NCBI RefSeq assembly: GCF_013377785.1
Contig: NZ_JABXWT010000001.1
Coordinates: 372,001 to 436,000 of the forward strand
From: Ruegeria haliotis
Lineage (GTDB): Bacteria; Pseudomonadota; Alphaproteobacteria; Rhodobacterales; Rhodobacteraceae
DNA: 64,000 nucleotides
Reading direction: 5' to 3'
In this document: positions 25,400 to 35,541 of the stretch, one piece after another
Numbering within the stretch: the stretch's first letter is position 1
Layout of the letters: each line of letters starts with the position of its first letter
Notes under the pieces: generated by a model
Seen by the model: only the letters and a program-made list of their open reading frames with translations
Told to the model about the DNA's origin: nothing
Database searches by the model: none
Program-made: the position numbers and the translations under genes

Positions 25400-25424
25400 T
25401 GGGAAAATATGGGAAAACTTGGGC
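25400..25424 (+). promoter_or_regulatory. MraZ operator: three TGGGN repeats with 10-base period
   Basis: TGGGA (25400), TGGGA (25410) and TGGGC (25420) are each separated by 5 bases. This is the arrangement bound by MraZ upstream of its own operon in bacteria where it has been studied. The third repeat overlaps the -35 element proposed for the leader promoter, which fits autorepression of the dcw cluster. Confidence 0.75.
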
Positions 25425-25447
25425 AACCCATTATTGCCATATATATT
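25419..25447 (+). promoter_or_regulatory. Likely sigma-70 promoter of the dcw leader
   Basis: TTGGGC (25419-25424) and TATATT (25442-25447) are 17 bases apart. The -35 element is within the third MraZ repeat. A start near 25454 would give a leader of almost 400 bases to mraZ. This is inferred from sequence alone. Confidence 0.55.
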
Positions 25448-25453
25448 GTGTTC

Positions 25454-25796
25454 TAATTTTAGTTGAGAACAATATCGGGTGAAATTTTGCTAATTTCCTT
25501 TCTGAACGCACTCGTTTAACCTCATTGAATCGATGAGCCAGTTCAATTTATTAGTTGCTTTCCATGAATTCCCATGGCATCCCTTGTTCATCCGATGAGG
25601 ACGAGGCACATGGGGCACCAAACGACCCCGAACCAAAAATAATCAGGTTTCATACAGGCATCTCGCTTTCATCAATCAAGAGATCCGGCGCGCGGGCGAG
25701 CAGACATCCCCCCAGGTGGCGCGCGCAGCTGGACATCCCGCATAGCGGGTCAATGCGGTGGGTTGATCAGTGGCAGCAGATCAACCCGCCGTTTTT
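25454..25796 (+). ncRNA. Extended dcw leader with UpsM-like small RNA
   Basis: The stretch from the proposed promoter to a strong terminator, entirely upstream of mraZ, has no credible coding frame. In Rhodobacter sphaeroides the mraZ leader is unusually long and is mostly terminated ahead of mraZ, releasing the sRNA UpsM. The layout here is the same: MraZ boxes, promoter, long untranslated leader, terminator, mraZ. Sequence identity to UpsM was not tested, and the 5' end is an estimate. Read-through would be needed to express mraZ and the downstream genes from this promoter. Confidence 0.65.
25756..25796 (+). terminator. Intrinsic terminator in the mraZ leader (attenuator)
   Basis: CGGTGGGTTGATC pairs over 13 positions with GATCAACCCGCCG, including one U-G pair valid only on the plus strand, and TTTTT follows. 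It ends 53 bases before the mraZ start codon. Confidence 0.85.
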
Positions 25797-25849
25797 ACCT
25801 TCTGGCGACGTGAATTTTAAGTGGGGCGCAAGCGAAAGGGACAGTCGTC

Positions 25850-26353
25850 TTGGCGCGCAGGTTTAGAGGTGAAAGCCACCATAAGGTGGACACGAAGGGC
25901 AGGGTCTCGATCCCGGCCTCGTTTCGCCGTGTGCTGGAATCTTCCGACCCCAATTGGCAGCCCGGTGACAGTCCCGAACTGGTGATTGTCTATGGCGATC
26001 ACCGCCGCAAATACCTTGAATGTTATACCATGCAGGCGATTGACGAGGTCGACGCCAAGATCGACGCGTTGCCGCGTGGGTCGATGCAGCGCAAGATGTT
26101 GCAACGCCTGTTCCACGGTCAGTCCTTCCCGACCAATGTGGATGAAACCGGACGGCTGGTGCTGCCGGCCAAGCTGCGCAACAAGATCAATCTTGAGGCC
26201 GAAGCGTTCTTTATCGCCGCCGGTGATACGTTCCAGATCTGGAAGCCCGAGACCTATGAGGTCGAAGAGCTGGCCAAAGCCGAAGAGTGGCTGGACGACC
26301 TGCCCGAAGATTTCGATCCGCTGGAATACCTTGACGGCGTCAGGGACGCGTAG
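25850..26353 (+). CDS. mraZ: Transcriptional regulator MraZ
   Basis: A 167-residue protein with two SpoVT-AbrB-like MraZ repeats ([16 protein letters not shown] near residue 11 and [16 protein letters not shown] near residue 94). They assemble into a ring that binds TGGGN repeats and controls the dcw operon. It starts at TTG with GAAAGGGAC about 10 bases upstream; no ATG fits the conserved N terminus ([13 protein letters not shown]). The rare start may keep the level low. The operator proposed for it lies at 25400-25424. The start of rsmH is 4 bases beyond its stop. Confidence 0.95.
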   Translation: MARRFRGESHHKVDTKGRVSIPASFRRVLESSDPNWQPGDSPELVIVYGDHRRKYLECYTMQAIDEVDAKIDALPRGSMQRKMLQRLFHGQSFPTNVDETGRLVLPAKLRNKINLEAEAFFIAAGDTFQIWKPETYEVEELAKAEEWLDDLPEDFDPLEYLDGVRDA

Positions 26354-26357
26354 CGGC

Positions 26358-27350
26358 ATGGCCGGTGCTGGAACCCCTTCGAACAAACCTCACATCCCTG
26401 TTTTGCTGCGTCCTTTGCTGGCCGCAGTTGAACCGATTTCGGGCGTTTGGCTCGATGGCACTTTTGGTGCCGGTGGATATACGCGCGGTCTGTTGGATGC
26501 AGGTGCGGACAAGGTCATCGGTGTAGATCGCGATCCGCTGGCCTTTGAGATGGTCGCAGATTGGGCCGGTGGTTATGGCGACAGGCTGGTGCTGCAGTCC
26601 GGTGTATTTTCGTGCATGGATGAATACGCACAGGATCTGGACGGCGTTGTGCTGGATCTCGGCGTATCTTCAATGCAACTGGATCAGGCGGAACGCGGTT
26701 TTTCCTTTATGAAGGACGGCCCATTGGACATGCGGATGAGCCAGGAGGGCGACAGCGCCGCCGATCTGGTCAACACCGCGACCGAGGCGCAGCTGGCCGA
26801 CATCCTGTTTCACTATGGTGAGGAACGCGCCAGTCGCCGTATCGCCAAGTCCATCGTCAGAGCGCGGACGGAAGAGCCCATTACCACGACCCTGCGTCTG
26901 GCCGGGATCATCGAATCCTGCCTGCCACGTCCCAAACCCGGGCAATCGCACCCTGCTACGCGTAGCTTTCAGGGGCTGCGCATTGCGGTGAATGCTGAAT
27001 ATGAAGAGTTGTTCCAAGGCCTGATGGCCGCTGAACGGGCTTTGAAACCCGGCGGGCAACTGGCTGTTGTGACTTTTCATTCGATTGAGGATCGGATGGT
27101 GAAGCGTTTCTTCCAATCTCGCGCTGGCAAAACCGGTCGTGCCAATCGATATGCGCCCGAGATTGAACAGGAACTGCCGCAATTCACCTTGAAGACCCGC
27201 AAGGCCGTTGGCCCGGACGATCAGGAATTGCAGGAAAACCCACGCGCGCGTTCGGCCAAGCTGCGTGTCGCTATTCGAACCGAGGCTCCGGCAGGGGAAA
27301 TTGACTCCCGTGCCATTGGAATGCCGCAACTGGGGGGAAGGGCAAGATGA
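26358..27350 (+). CDS. rsmH: 16S rRNA (cytosine-1402-N4)-methyltransferase RsmH
   Basis: A 330-residue class I methyltransferase (formerly MraW) that methylates C1402 of 16S rRNA in the ribosomal P site. The N terminus has [10 protein letters not shown]. The AdoMet motif is [16 protein letters not shown], followed by [38 protein letters not shown] and [16 protein letters not shown]. It overlaps ftsL by 4 bases. Confidence 0.96.
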   Translation: MAGAGTPSNKPHIPVLLRPLLAAVEPISGVWLDGTFGAGGYTRGLLDAGADKVIGVDRDPLAFEMVADWAGGYGDRLVLQSGVFSCMDEYAQDLDGVVLDLGVSSMQLDQAERGFSFMKDGPLDMRMSQEGDSAADLVNTATEAQLADILFHYGEERASRRIAKSIVRARTEEPITTTLRLAGIIESCLPRPKPGQSHPATRSFQGLRIAVNAEYEELFQGLMAAERALKPGGQLAVVTFHSIEDRMVKRFFQSRAGKTGRANRYAPEIEQELPQFTLKTRKAVGPDDQELQENPRARSAKLRVAIRTEAPAGEIDSRAIGMPQLGGRAR

Positions 27351-27715
27351 AGAGTGTTTTGTATGTGTTGACTGCTCTGGCCGTTTTCGGACTGGCGCTT
27401 TGGGCCTATCAGGAAAACTACCGCACCCAACAAGTGTTGAAGGAAACGCAGTCCCTGCAGCGCGAGATCGGGATGGCGCAGGTGCGTCTGGCCGTTTTGA
27501 ACGCCGAATGGGCCTATCTGAACCGCCCTGACCGGCTGCGCGAACTGGCTGATCTGAATTTCGAACGTCTGGGCCTGCTGCCGTTGCGCGCGGAACAGTT
27601 TGGACGTGCCGATCAGATCGCTTATGCCGAAGACCCCGACCTGCCGATTGTCGACCCGCTCGAATTGCAGGCCATCACGGATGTGCAGGCGCTGGGCGAG
27701 GTGCAGTTCCCATGA
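27347..27715 (+). CDS. ftsL: Cell division protein FtsL
   Basis: A 122-residue bitopic membrane protein. It has a short N terminus, one transmembrane helix ([18 protein letters not shown]) and a periplasmic coiled coil ([21 protein letters not shown]), then a C-terminal [15 protein letters not shown]. It links FtsQ/FtsB to FtsWI in the divisome. Identity rests on topology and position between rsmH and ftsI. Overlaps both neighbours by 4 bases. Confidence 0.9.
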   Translation: MKSVLYVLTALAVFGLALWAYQENYRTQQVLKETQSLQREIGMAQVRLAVLNAEWAYLNRPDRLRELADLNFERLGLLPLRAEQFGRADQIAYAEDPDLPIVDPLELQAITDVQALGEVQFP

Positions 27716-29499
27716 CCCGCACGCCGCTCCGCCCGTTGGCCCGTGTTTTGGAGGCCCGCGCCCGTGGGGAAAATCCCAAGGTGATCGAGCGGGAGAATAT
27801 TCAAAAGCGTCACGAGGATATGAAGGACCGCTCGCGCGCCCGTGCCGAAGGTCGTCTTCTGGTGCTGGGCGCGTTCTTTTTTTGCGCCTTCGCTGTGGTT
27901 GGTGTCCGCATGGGTATGCTGGCCACATCCGAGGCGCAGGAACCGCTGGCCAGTGTGCCGGGTGCGGCGATCGCCATGCAGCGCGCCAATATCGTGGATC
28001 GCGAAGGGCGTATTCTGGCCACTAACCTGGATACTTATTCCGTCTATGCCCAGCCGCCGCTGATGATCGACCCGGTGGCCGCAGCTGACCAACTGGTTGC
28101 GATCTTCCCCGATCTTGAAAAAGAGCGTCTGGTCAAGGACTTCACCAGCAACCGCAAATTTCTGTGGATCAAGAAACGCATTTCGCCTGAACAAAAGCAG
28201 GCCGTGCACGATATTGGCGATCCCGGTATTCTGTTCGGCCCGCGCGAAATGCGGCTGTACCCGAATGGCCGTCTGGCAGCCCACGTTCTGGGTGGTGCCG
28301 GATTTGGCCGTGAAGGGGTCAGTGCTGCCGAAGTGATCGGCGTTGCGGGGGTTGAGAAGAAATTCGACGACTATCTGCGGGATCCTGCCAACGGCACTCA
28401 GCCCCTGCAATTGTCACTGGACCTGACGGTTCAGGCGGCGGTGGAGCAGGTGTTGTATGGCGGCATGAAGATCATGAATGCCAAGGGTGCTTCGGCGGTT
28501 TTGATGAATGCGCATACGGGCGAGGTGATCTCGGCCGCGTCGCTGCCTTCATTTGATCCCAACGACCGCCCGCGTCCGCCGACCTCGGGCTTTGACCCAT
28601 CCGACAGTCCGCTGTTCAATCGGTACGTGCAGGGTGTGTATGAGCTTGGCTCGGTCTTCAAGATTTTCACTGCCGCGCAGGCGGTTCAGCTTGGGTTGGT
28701 GAACTCGGATACCATCATCGACACCTCCGGTCCGATGAAGATCGGGCGGTTTCCCATTGGTGAGTTCAACGGCAAGAATTACGGCAAAATCAGTGTGGCG
28801 GATGTGATCGTCCACAGCTCGAATCGGGGTACCGGGCGGTTGGCATTGCAGATCGGCGCACAGCGGCAGCAGGACTTTTTGGGCTCGCTCGGCATGTTTG
28901 AACCCACTCCGTTTGAGATCGTCGAGGCCGCAGGTGGCGTACCCCTGAAGCCCAAGAAATGGGGCGAGCTGAGCACCGTAACCATCTCTTACGGTCATGG
29001 CCTGTCGACCAGCCCGATGCATCTGGCGGCGGGGTACGCGGCGATTGCCAATGGCGGTCACTATGTCAGCCCGACCATCCTGCGCCGCAATGGCCCGCAA
29101 TACGGCCCGCGCGTGATGTCCGAGAGTACAGCACGTCAGGCGCAAAAAATGCTGCGTAAGGTCGTAACGGACGGCACCGCCAGCTTCGGCGATGTGCCAG
29201 GCTACGGTGTCGCGGGTAAGACCGGCACGGCAGACAAGCCGAAGCCGCGCGGGGGGTACTATGACGATAAGGTCATCGCCACCTTCGCCACCCTGTTTCC
29301 CGCCTACGACCCCAAATACGTGTTGATTGTGACGCTGGATGAACCCTCAATCGTGGCCTATGGCGAAAAGCGCCGTACGGCAGGCTGGACTGCGGTGCCA
29401 GTTGCGGCCGAATTGATTGGTCGGATCGCGCCCCTGCTGGGGTTGCGTCCCCGGCTTGAGCCTGAGGCGGGCGCTGCTATAACGCTGACCTCGAATTAG
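27712..29499 (+). CDS. ftsI: Septal peptidoglycan transpeptidase FtsI (PBP3)
   Basis: A 595-residue class B penicillin-binding protein that crosslinks septal peptidoglycan. Order: cytoplasmic tail, transmembrane helix (LLVLGAFFFCAFAVVGV), pedestal domain, transpeptidase domain. Catalytic motifs: SxxK at Ser314-Lys317 (GSVFKIF), SxN at 369-371 (HSSNRG) and KTGT from Lys503. It overlaps ftsL and is followed by murE after 22 bases. Confidence 0.96.
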   Translation: MTRTPLRPLARVLEARARGENPKVIERENIQKRHEDMKDRSRARAEGRLLVLGAFFFCAFAVVGVRMGMLATSEAQEPLASVPGAAIAMQRANIVDREGRILATNLDTYSVYAQPPLMIDPVAAADQLVAIFPDLEKERLVKDFTSNRKFLWIKKRISPEQKQAVHDIGDPGILFGPREMRLYPNGRLAAHVLGGAGFGREGVSAAEVIGVAGVEKKFDDYLRDPANGTQPLQLSLDLTVQAAVEQVLYGGMKIMNAKGASAVLMNAHTGEVISAASLPSFDPNDRPRPPTSGFDPSDSPLFNRYVQGVYELGSVFKIFTAAQAVQLGLVNSDTIIDTSGPMKIGRFPIGEFNGKNYGKISVADVIVHSSNRGTGRLALQIGAQRQQDFLGSLGMFEPTPFEIVEAAGGVPLKPKKWGELSTVTISYGHGLSTSPMHLAAGYAAIANGGHYVSPTILRRNGPQYGPRVMSESTARQAQKMLRKVVTDGTASFGDVPGYGVAGKTGTADKPKPRGGYYDDKVIATFATLFPAYDPKYVLIVTLDEPSIVAYGEKRRTAGWTAVPVAAELIGRIAPLLGLRPRLEPEAGAAITLTSN

Positions 29500-29521
29500 A
29501 CTGTCCGACAAGAGGTGGGTC

Positions 29522-31003
29522 ATGGGCACAAGGTCAAAGAAACTCAGCCAACTGGCCCTGACTGCACGTGGTGGCGCGAATCCCGATATCACCGGGCTGA
29601 CCGTCGATAGCCGTGAGGTCAAGGATGGCTACCTGTTCGCAGCCCTTCCCGGCACTCGGGTTCATGGGGGTGAGTTCATTCAATTTGCCCTGCGCATGGG
29701 GGCATCTGCAATCCTGACCGATGCGCAAGGCGCGGACATCGCGGCCGACGAACTGGCTGCATCCGATGCTGCGCTGATCGTGGTCGAAGATCCGCGTCAG
29801 GCGCTGGCCGGGTGCGCGGCACTGTGGTTTGGCGCGCAGCCGCAAACCATCGTGGCCGTCACCGGCACCAACGGCAAAACTTCGGTCGCCACTTTTGTCC
29901 GCCAGATCTGGAGCGAGCTGGGCCATGCCGCCGTCAATCTTGGCACAACCGGGGTTGAAGGTGCGTGGACCGCGCCGCTTGCCCATACCACGCCCGAGCC
30001 GATCACCCTGCATCGGTGTCTGGCTGATGCTGCGAACAATGGCGTAACCCACGCAGCCATGGAGGCATCGTCGCACGGTCTGGAACAGCGCCGTCTGGAC
30101 GGTGTGCATCTGACCGCTGCCGGATTCTCGAATTTCACGCAGGACCATCTGGACTATCACGAGACATTCGAGGCTTATTTCGCCGCCAAGGCCGGCCTGT
30201 TTGATCGGGTCTTGCCGCAAGACGGAACGACAGTGATCAATCTCAGCGACCCCAAAGGTGCGCAGGTCCGCCGGATTGCCGAGGCGCGCGGCCAGTCGGT
30301 TTTGTCCGTCGGCCTGGGCGAAGCCGATCTGTGTCTGATGAACCAGAGGTTCGATGCAACAGGACAGGATCTGAGGTTCTCGTGGAGGGGCAAAACGTTT
30401 CTGACCCGTCTGAACCTGATCGGCGGATTTCAGGCTGAAAACATCCTGCTGGCCTGCGGTTTGGTTATTGCAGCCGGGGACAACCCCGAGCGTGTTTTTG
30501 AAACTCTGCCGCATCTGACCACTGTACGCGGGCGCATGCAGCTGGCTGCAACGCGCGACAATGGCGCAGCGGTGTTTGTCGACTACGCCCACACGCCCGA
30601 TGCGGTGGCCACAGCGCTCAAGGCGTTGCGTCCCCATGTCATGGGCCGCCTCATTGCGATCGTAGGGGCTGGCGGAGACCGGGACGCAGGCAAACGCCCG
30701 CTAATGGGAGCAGCGGCGGCGAACCATGCCGATATCGTTTTTGTCACCGACGACAATCCCCGCAGCGAAGATCCGGCGACCATTCGCGCCGCCGTCATGA
30801 AAGGCGCGCCAGACGCGACCGAGGTTGGCGACCGGGCCGAGGCCATCTTGCGCGGCATAGACGCCCTGCAGCCCGGCGATGCCCTGCTGATCGCGGGCAA
30901 GGGGCACGAAACGGGCCAGATCGTCGGCGATCAGGTCCTGCCGTTCGACGATGTGGAACAGGCCAGCATTTCGGTGGCCGCTCTGGACGGGAGGGTCGCA
31001 TGA
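29522..31003 (+). CDS. murE: UDP-MurNAc-L-Ala-D-Glu:meso-diaminopimelate ligase MurE
   Basis: A 493-residue Mur ligase adding meso-diaminopimelate to the nucleotide precursor in the cytoplasm, with ATP. The P-loop is VTGTNGKTSVATF near residue 114. The UMAG-binding TTPEPITLHRCL segment, the ATPase aspartate region VDYAHTPDAV and the diaminopimelate-recognition DDNPRSEDP motif are present; the last specifies mDAP rather than lysine. ATG start. It overlaps murF by 4 bases. Confidence 0.97.
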   Translation: MGTRSKKLSQLALTARGGANPDITGLTVDSREVKDGYLFAALPGTRVHGGEFIQFALRMGASAILTDAQGADIAADELAASDAALIVVEDPRQALAGCAALWFGAQPQTIVAVTGTNGKTSVATFVRQIWSELGHAAVNLGTTGVEGAWTAPLAHTTPEPITLHRCLADAANNGVTHAAMEASSHGLEQRRLDGVHLTAAGFSNFTQDHLDYHETFEAYFAAKAGLFDRVLPQDGTTVINLSDPKGAQVRRIAEARGQSVLSVGLGEADLCLMNQRFDATGQDLRFSWRGKTFLTRLNLIGGFQAENILLACGLVIAAGDNPERVFETLPHLTTVRGRMQLAATRDNGAAVFVDYAHTPDAVATALKALRPHVMGRLIAIVGAGGDRDAGKRPLMGAAAANHADIVFVTDDNPRSEDPATIRAAVMKGAPDATEVGDRAEAILRGIDALQPGDALLIAGKGHETGQIVGDQVLPFDDVEQASISVAALDGRVA

Positions 31004-32394
31004 CACTCTGGACTGCGGCAAAAGCCGCCGAAGCCACTGGTGGTCACGCGACCACCGATTGGCAGGTGAACGGCGTTTCCATCGATACCCGGACCCTTCA
31101 ACCCGGCGACTTGTTCGTCGCGCTCAAAGCGGCGCGGGACGGGCATGACTTTGTCGCTCAGGCGCTTGAGAAAGGTGCTGGTGCGGCGCTGGTATCACAC
31201 GTCCCCGAGGACGTGGCCAAAGATGCGCCGCTGTTGATCGTCGATGATGTGCAGGCCGGGCTTGAGGCGTTGGGGCAGGCCGCCCGTGCGCGGACTAACG
31301 CGCGCGTGGTTGGTGTAACGGGAAGTGTTGGCAAAACTTCGACCAAGGAAATGCTGGCCACGATACTGGAATCGCAGGGCAAGACCCATGCCAGTGTCGC
31401 CAGCTACAACAATCACTGGGGCGTGCCGCTGACACTGGCGCGGATGCCGCAAGACACCGCGTTCTCAGTGATCGAGATTGGCATGAACCATCCGGGCGAA
31501 ATCGGCCCGCTGGCCCGGCAGACCTGCCCAGACGTGGCACTGGTTACCACCGTTGCAGCCGTGCATCTCGAAGCATTCGAGTCTGTCGCTGGTATCGCCC
31601 TCGAAAAGGCGGCGATTATCGAAGGTTTGAAAGATGGCGGAACGGCCATCGTGAATGCTGATATCGATCATACCGAAATCCTGAACCAATGCGCAAAAGA
31701 TCGTGGTGTCAGGATCGTGGATTTTGGCCGCAAGGCCAGCGACTACACGCTGACCCATGTGACACAATCGCCCGAGTCTGTGCACGCTAATGCTATGGTC
31801 AACGGTAAGCCCATCACTTTTGACGTCCAATCTGCTGGAACCCATTTCGCCATGAACGCGCTGGGTGCTATGGCCGCGTGTGTCGCGTTGGGCGTGGGTC
31901 TGGATCGGGCGATAAACGGCCTGCGTCACTGGTCCCCGGTCAAAGGGCGCGGCGTGCGCGAGAAAATTGCGCTGGCGACTGGCGGACAGATAGAACTGCT
32001 GGACGACAGCTATAATGCCAACCCGACATCGATGGCGGCTGCGCTGGACGTTCTGGCCGCATCCCAAGGCGCACGCCGGATCGCATTCTTGGGCGATATG
32101 AAGGAATTGGGCGCGCAGGAGCAGGCGATGCATGCCGCCATGGCCGATATCGAGGCGATGGCGCGCGTGGATCAGGTCCATTGCATCGGCCCGTTGATGC
32201 AGGCGCTACACACGGCGCTGCCGCAAGAAAAACGCGGTCTCTGGTTTGAGACCAGCGCCGAAATGGCAACGCATCTGCCCGAGTTGATCCGGCAGGACGA
32301 CACTGTTCTGGCAAAAGGGTCACTTAGCATGGCGCTGGCCCTGATTGTTGACGGATTGCGTAAAATGGGGCAAGGGGGCGCGCTTGATGGGTGA
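31000..32394 (+). CDS. murF: UDP-MurNAc-tripeptide:D-Ala-D-Ala ligase MurF
   Basis: A 464-residue Mur ligase that adds D-Ala-D-Ala to complete the cytoplasmic pentapeptide precursor. The N-terminal domain has GVSIDTRTLQPGDLFVAL, the P-loop is GVTGSVGKTSTKEML, then NHWGVPLTLA, EIGMNHPGEI and DDSYNANPTSM. Its substrate is made by Ddl, encoded downstream in the same cluster. Confidence 0.97.
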   Translation: MTLWTAAKAAEATGGHATTDWQVNGVSIDTRTLQPGDLFVALKAARDGHDFVAQALEKGAGAALVSHVPEDVAKDAPLLIVDDVQAGLEALGQAARARTNARVVGVTGSVGKTSTKEMLATILESQGKTHASVASYNNHWGVPLTLARMPQDTAFSVIEIGMNHPGEIGPLARQTCPDVALVTTVAAVHLEAFESVAGIALEKAAIIEGLKDGGTAIVNADIDHTEILNQCAKDRGVRIVDFGRKASDYTLTHVTQSPESVHANAMVNGKPITFDVQSAGTHFAMNALGAMAACVALGVGLDRAINGLRHWSPVKGRGVREKIALATGGQIELLDDSYNANPTSMAAALDVLAASQGARRIAFLGDMKELGAQEQAMHAAMADIEAMARVDQVHCIGPLMQALHTALPQEKRGLWFETSAEMATHLPELIRQDDTVLAKGSLSMALALIVDGLRKMGQGGALDG

Positions 32395-32430
32395 CCGGAC
32401 CCGCGAGCCCGTTGTGAGAAAGGTATTGTA

Positions 32431-33513
32431 ATGCTTTATTGGTTGACCGCCCTGTCGGACGGAGGGGATTTCTTTAACCTCTTCCGCTATATCACGTTCC
32501 GCGCTGGCGGCGCTTTTCTGACTGCTTTGATCTTTGGCTTTCTCTTTGGAAAACCGCTGATCAACGTATTGCGCAGAAAGCAGGGCAAGGGACAGCCGAT
32601 CCGTGATGACGGGCCCGAGGGGCATTTCTCCAAGGCCGGAACACCCACGATGGGCGGGCTGCTGATCGTTGGCGCGCTGGTGACATCAACTCTGGTCTGG
32701 GCGCGGTGGGATAATCCGTATGTGTGGATGGTTCTGTTCGTGACTTTGGCCTATGCGGCCATCGGGTTTGCCGATGATTACGCAAAAGTCTCAAAGCAGA
32801 ACACCAAAGGCGTTTCGGGCAAGATGCGTCTGGCACTGGGAATTATCATCGCGGTTCTGGCGGCGCTGTGGGCGACGCTGCATCATCCAGAGGGGCTGCA
32901 GAACCAACTGGCGCTGCCGATCTTCAAGGACACGCTGATCAACCTTGGGATCTTCTACATCCCCTTTGCAATCATCGTCATCGTTGGTGCGGCCAACGCG
33001 GTGAACCTGACGGATGGTCTGGACGGTCTGGCCATCATGCCCGCGATGATCGCGGCCTCGACACTGGGTGTGATCGCCTATGCGGTGGGCCGGGTCGACT
33101 TTACCGAATATCTGGACGTGCATTACGTGCCCGGTACGGGTGAGATCTTTATCTTCACCTCAGCCCTTTTCGGCGCTGGCTTGGGGTTCTTGTGGTACAA
33201 CGCGCCACCGGCTGCGGTGTTCATGGGCGATACCGGATCGCTGGCCCTTGGCGGCGCGCTGGGCGCAATCGCCGTGGCCACCAAGCACGAGCTGGTGCTG
33301 GCCATCGTCGGTGGCCTGTTCGTAGCCGAAGCGCTCAGTGTGATCGTTCAGGTGCTGTACTTTAAACGCACTGGTAAGCGTGTGTTTTTGATGGCGCCGA
33401 TCCACCACCATTATGAGAAAAAGGGCTGGGCCGAACCTACGATCGTGATCCGATTCTGGATCATCTCGCTGATCCTCGCGATGATTGGTCTGGCGACGCT
33501 GAAAGTCCGGTAA
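32431..33513 (+). CDS. mraY: Phospho-MurNAc-pentapeptide transferase MraY
   Basis: A 360-residue polytopic membrane enzyme that transfers phospho-MurNAc-pentapeptide to undecaprenyl phosphate, forming lipid I. Diagnostic motifs: PTMGGLLI, the aspartate pair in [33 protein letters not shown] and the C-terminal [12 protein letters not shown]. About ten helices. The 147-base gap to murD contains a perfect 8-bp hairpin at 33565-33586. Confidence 0.97.
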   Translation: MLYWLTALSDGGDFFNLFRYITFRAGGAFLTALIFGFLFGKPLINVLRRKQGKGQPIRDDGPEGHFSKAGTPTMGGLLIVGALVTSTLVWARWDNPYVWMVLFVTLAYAAIGFADDYAKVSKQNTKGVSGKMRLALGIIIAVLAALWATLHHPEGLQNQLALPIFKDTLINLGIFYIPFAIIVIVGAANAVNLTDGLDGLAIMPAMIAASTLGVIAYAVGRVDFTEYLDVHYVPGTGEIFIFTSALFGAGLGFLWYNAPPAAVFMGDTGSLALGGALGAIAVATKHELVLAIVGGLFVAEALSVIVQVLYFKRTGKRVFLMAPIHHHYEKKGWAEPTIVIRFWIISLILAMIGLATLKVR

Positions 33514-33564
33514 AACTCCCGCCAGGTTCGGCTGGCCTGCGGCCCGCCTGCACCTGTTGGGCCC

Positions 33565-33586
33565 GGCTCGCGCTGTCGCGCGAGCC
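33565..33586. other. Hairpin in the mraY-murD gap
   Basis: GGCTCGCG and CGCGAGCC form a perfect 8-bp stem with a 6-base loop. No T tract follows, so it is more likely an RNA processing or stability element than a terminator. Confidence 0.35.
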
Positions 33587-33660
33587 TGATCCCGCCCTTG
33601 CCATCGGGAATTTCTTCGGTGCAGGGTAGCGGCGCATTCAAGACAACAAAGGTAGGCAGC

Positions 33661-35061
33661 ATGATCCCGGTCAAAGGCTTTTCAGGGCAGAAAGTAGCGG
33701 TTCTGGGGCTAGGCCGGTCCGGTCTGGCGGCGGCGCGGGCGTTACGCGCGGGCGGTGCGGAACCAGTTTGCTGGGATGACAATCCCGCAGCCCGCGAAAG
33801 GGCCGAAGACGAGGGCTTTGCTTGCTCTGATTTGCGCCGTCAGGGCGCGTTTGATGGCATTGCCACACTGATCGTTTCCCCGGGCATCCCACATCTTTAC
33901 CCCGAACCGAACCCGGTTGTGGCCGCGGCACTAGAGGCCGGGGTGCCGGTGGACAACGATATCGGACTGTTCTTCCGGTCGTTTTCTGGGCCGGAATGGA
34001 ACAATTTCGACACCCCGCCGCGTGTGATCGCGGTGACAGGCTCGAACGGCAAGTCGACCACCGCAGCACTGATCCATCACATCCTGACGGAAACCGGGCG
34101 CGAGGCGCAACTGGCCGGTAACATTGGTCGTGGTGTACTGGATATCGATCCGGGAGGGGACGGTTCGGTTATGGTGTTGGAACTGTCGAGCTATCAGACC
34201 GAACTGGCCCGCGCGCTGACGCCGGATGTTGCCGTGTTCACCAATCTTTCGCCCGATCATCTGGATCGGCACCACGGCCTGGGTGGGTATTTCGCCGCCA
34301 AACGTCGCCTCTTTGCCGAAGGCGGACCCGATCGGGCGGTCATTGGCGTTGACGAGGCCGAAGGCGCCTTTCTGGCCGGACAACTGTCCGAAGGCCCCGC
34401 TGATGATCGGGTTATCCGTGTCTCGGTTGCGCGCAAGCTGACCGGGCCGGGGTGGCAGGTCTTTGCGCGCAAAGGATTCCTGTCGGAATACCGCAAAGGG
34501 CGACAGGCGGGCTCGATTGATCTGCGGGCCATCAAGGGGCTGCCCGGCGCGCATAACCACCAGAACGCCTGTGCGGCCTATGCAGCGTGCCGGTCCCTCG
34601 GCCTTGCGCCGCGCGTGATCGAGGATGCGTTGCACAGCTATCCGGGCTTGCCGCACCGCAGTCAGATTATCGCCGAGGCGGATGGTGTGACGTATGTGAA
34701 CGACTCCAAAGCCACCAATGTGGACAGTGCTGTCAAAGCCCTGAGCGCCTTTAAGAAGATCCGCTGGATCTGCGGCGGGTTAGAGAAAGAAGGCGGCATC
34801 GCTGCCCTGAACGGCGCCGCAACAGAAGTCCTGAAGGCGTATGTCATCGGGCGAGAGGCGGCAAATTTTGCCATGCAGCTGGATATGGATGCGCAGGTTT
34901 GCACATCCATGGCAGCAGCCGTTGAACAAGCGGTGGCAGACAGCCAGCCCGGCGAAACCGTGCTGCTGGCCCCGGCGGCTGCCAGTTTTGATCAATACGA
35001 CAATTTCGAACAGCGCGGAGAAGATTTCTCAGAACAGGTCAAAACCCGACTGGGCGAGTAG
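33661..35061 (+). CDS. murD: UDP-MurNAc-L-Ala:D-glutamate ligase MurD
   Basis: A 466-residue Mur ligase adding D-glutamate. The N-terminal Rossmann domain has [17 protein letters not shown], the P-loop is [15 protein letters not shown], then [40 protein letters not shown] and the C-terminal [19 protein letters not shown]. The ATG at 33661 fits the family N terminus; an upstream in-frame ATG at 33598 does not. The contiguous dcw run is interrupted after this gene. Confidence 0.96.
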   Translation: MIPVKGFSGQKVAVLGLGRSGLAAARALRAGGAEPVCWDDNPAARERAEDEGFACSDLRRQGAFDGIATLIVSPGIPHLYPEPNPVVAAALEAGVPVDNDIGLFFRSFSGPEWNNFDTPPRVIAVTGSNGKSTTAALIHHILTETGREAQLAGNIGRGVLDIDPGGDGSVMVLELSSYQTELARALTPDVAVFTNLSPDHLDRHHGLGGYFAAKRRLFAEGGPDRAVIGVDEAEGAFLAGQLSEGPADDRVIRVSVARKLTGPGWQVFARKGFLSEYRKGRQAGSIDLRAIKGLPGAHNHQNACAAYAACRSLGLAPRVIEDALHSYPGLPHRSQIIAEADGVTYVNDSKATNVDSAVKALSAFKKIRWICGGLEKEGGIAALNGAATEVLKAYVIGREAANFAMQLDMDAQVCTSMAAAVEQAVADSQPGETVLLAPAAASFDQYDNFEQRGEDFSEQVKTRLGE

Positions 35062-35166
35062 GTCATTTGCAATTGACCGCCGTTTGAGCGACAGTCCGAT
35101 GTGATCGGCTTGACGCCACATAAGAATTTGTTTTGTTTCTTGGAAATTCAACACGAGGTCATGAAT

Positions 35167-35541
35167 ATGCCAAACCGTAAATCTTTTCTGATCGTTCCCG
35201 CCCTTCTTGTGGCCGGGGCCTGTACCAACACCGGTGCTAACTATCAGCCTATTGTTGATGGCCCGATTGGACCGAACTACAACGTGGATCTGCAGCAATG
35301 TCAGCAACTGGCTGCGTCTCAGGGCGCTGTGGATGGCAGCACCGCCGGGAACGCGGCCATCGGTGCGGCAGGTGCGGCTGCTGTTACCGGAATCGTTCAG
35401 GACAGCAGCGACAATCTGGGCCGGGCTGCCATTGCTGGCGCGCTGGTTGGCGCCGGTGCCGACGTGATCAACAAGAACCAGAACAAGGAAGTCATTGTGC
35501 GCAACTGCATGCGCGGACGTGGCTACAACGTGGTCGGCTAA
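35167..35541 (+). CDS. Glycine-zipper lipoprotein
   Basis: A 124-residue protein with a lipoprotein signal (FLIVPALLVAGAC; lipidated Cys near residue 19). The mature part is rich in Gly/Ala, with glycine-zipper repeats (AAIGAAGAAAVTG and AAIAGALVGAGADV). It resembles small outer-membrane proteins of the glycine-zipper class, which associate with envelope membranes. GAGG lies 8 bases before the ATG at 35167; the ATG at 35161 is too close to that site. It ends convergently on the flavoprotein gene, overlapping by 4 bases. Confidence 0.75.
   Translation: MPNRKSFLIVPALLVAGACTNTGANYQPIVDGPIGPNYNVDLQQCQQLAASQGAVDGSTAGNAAIGAAGAAAVTGIVQDSSDNLGRAAIAGALVGAGADVINKNQNKEVIVRNCMRGRGYNVVG

Noticed and set aside
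25555-25866. Plus-strand open frame of about 100 codons in the mraZ leader
   Set aside because: It runs through the terminator stem and into mraZ in another frame, has no recognisable protein features and no ribosome binding site; read as untranslated leader.
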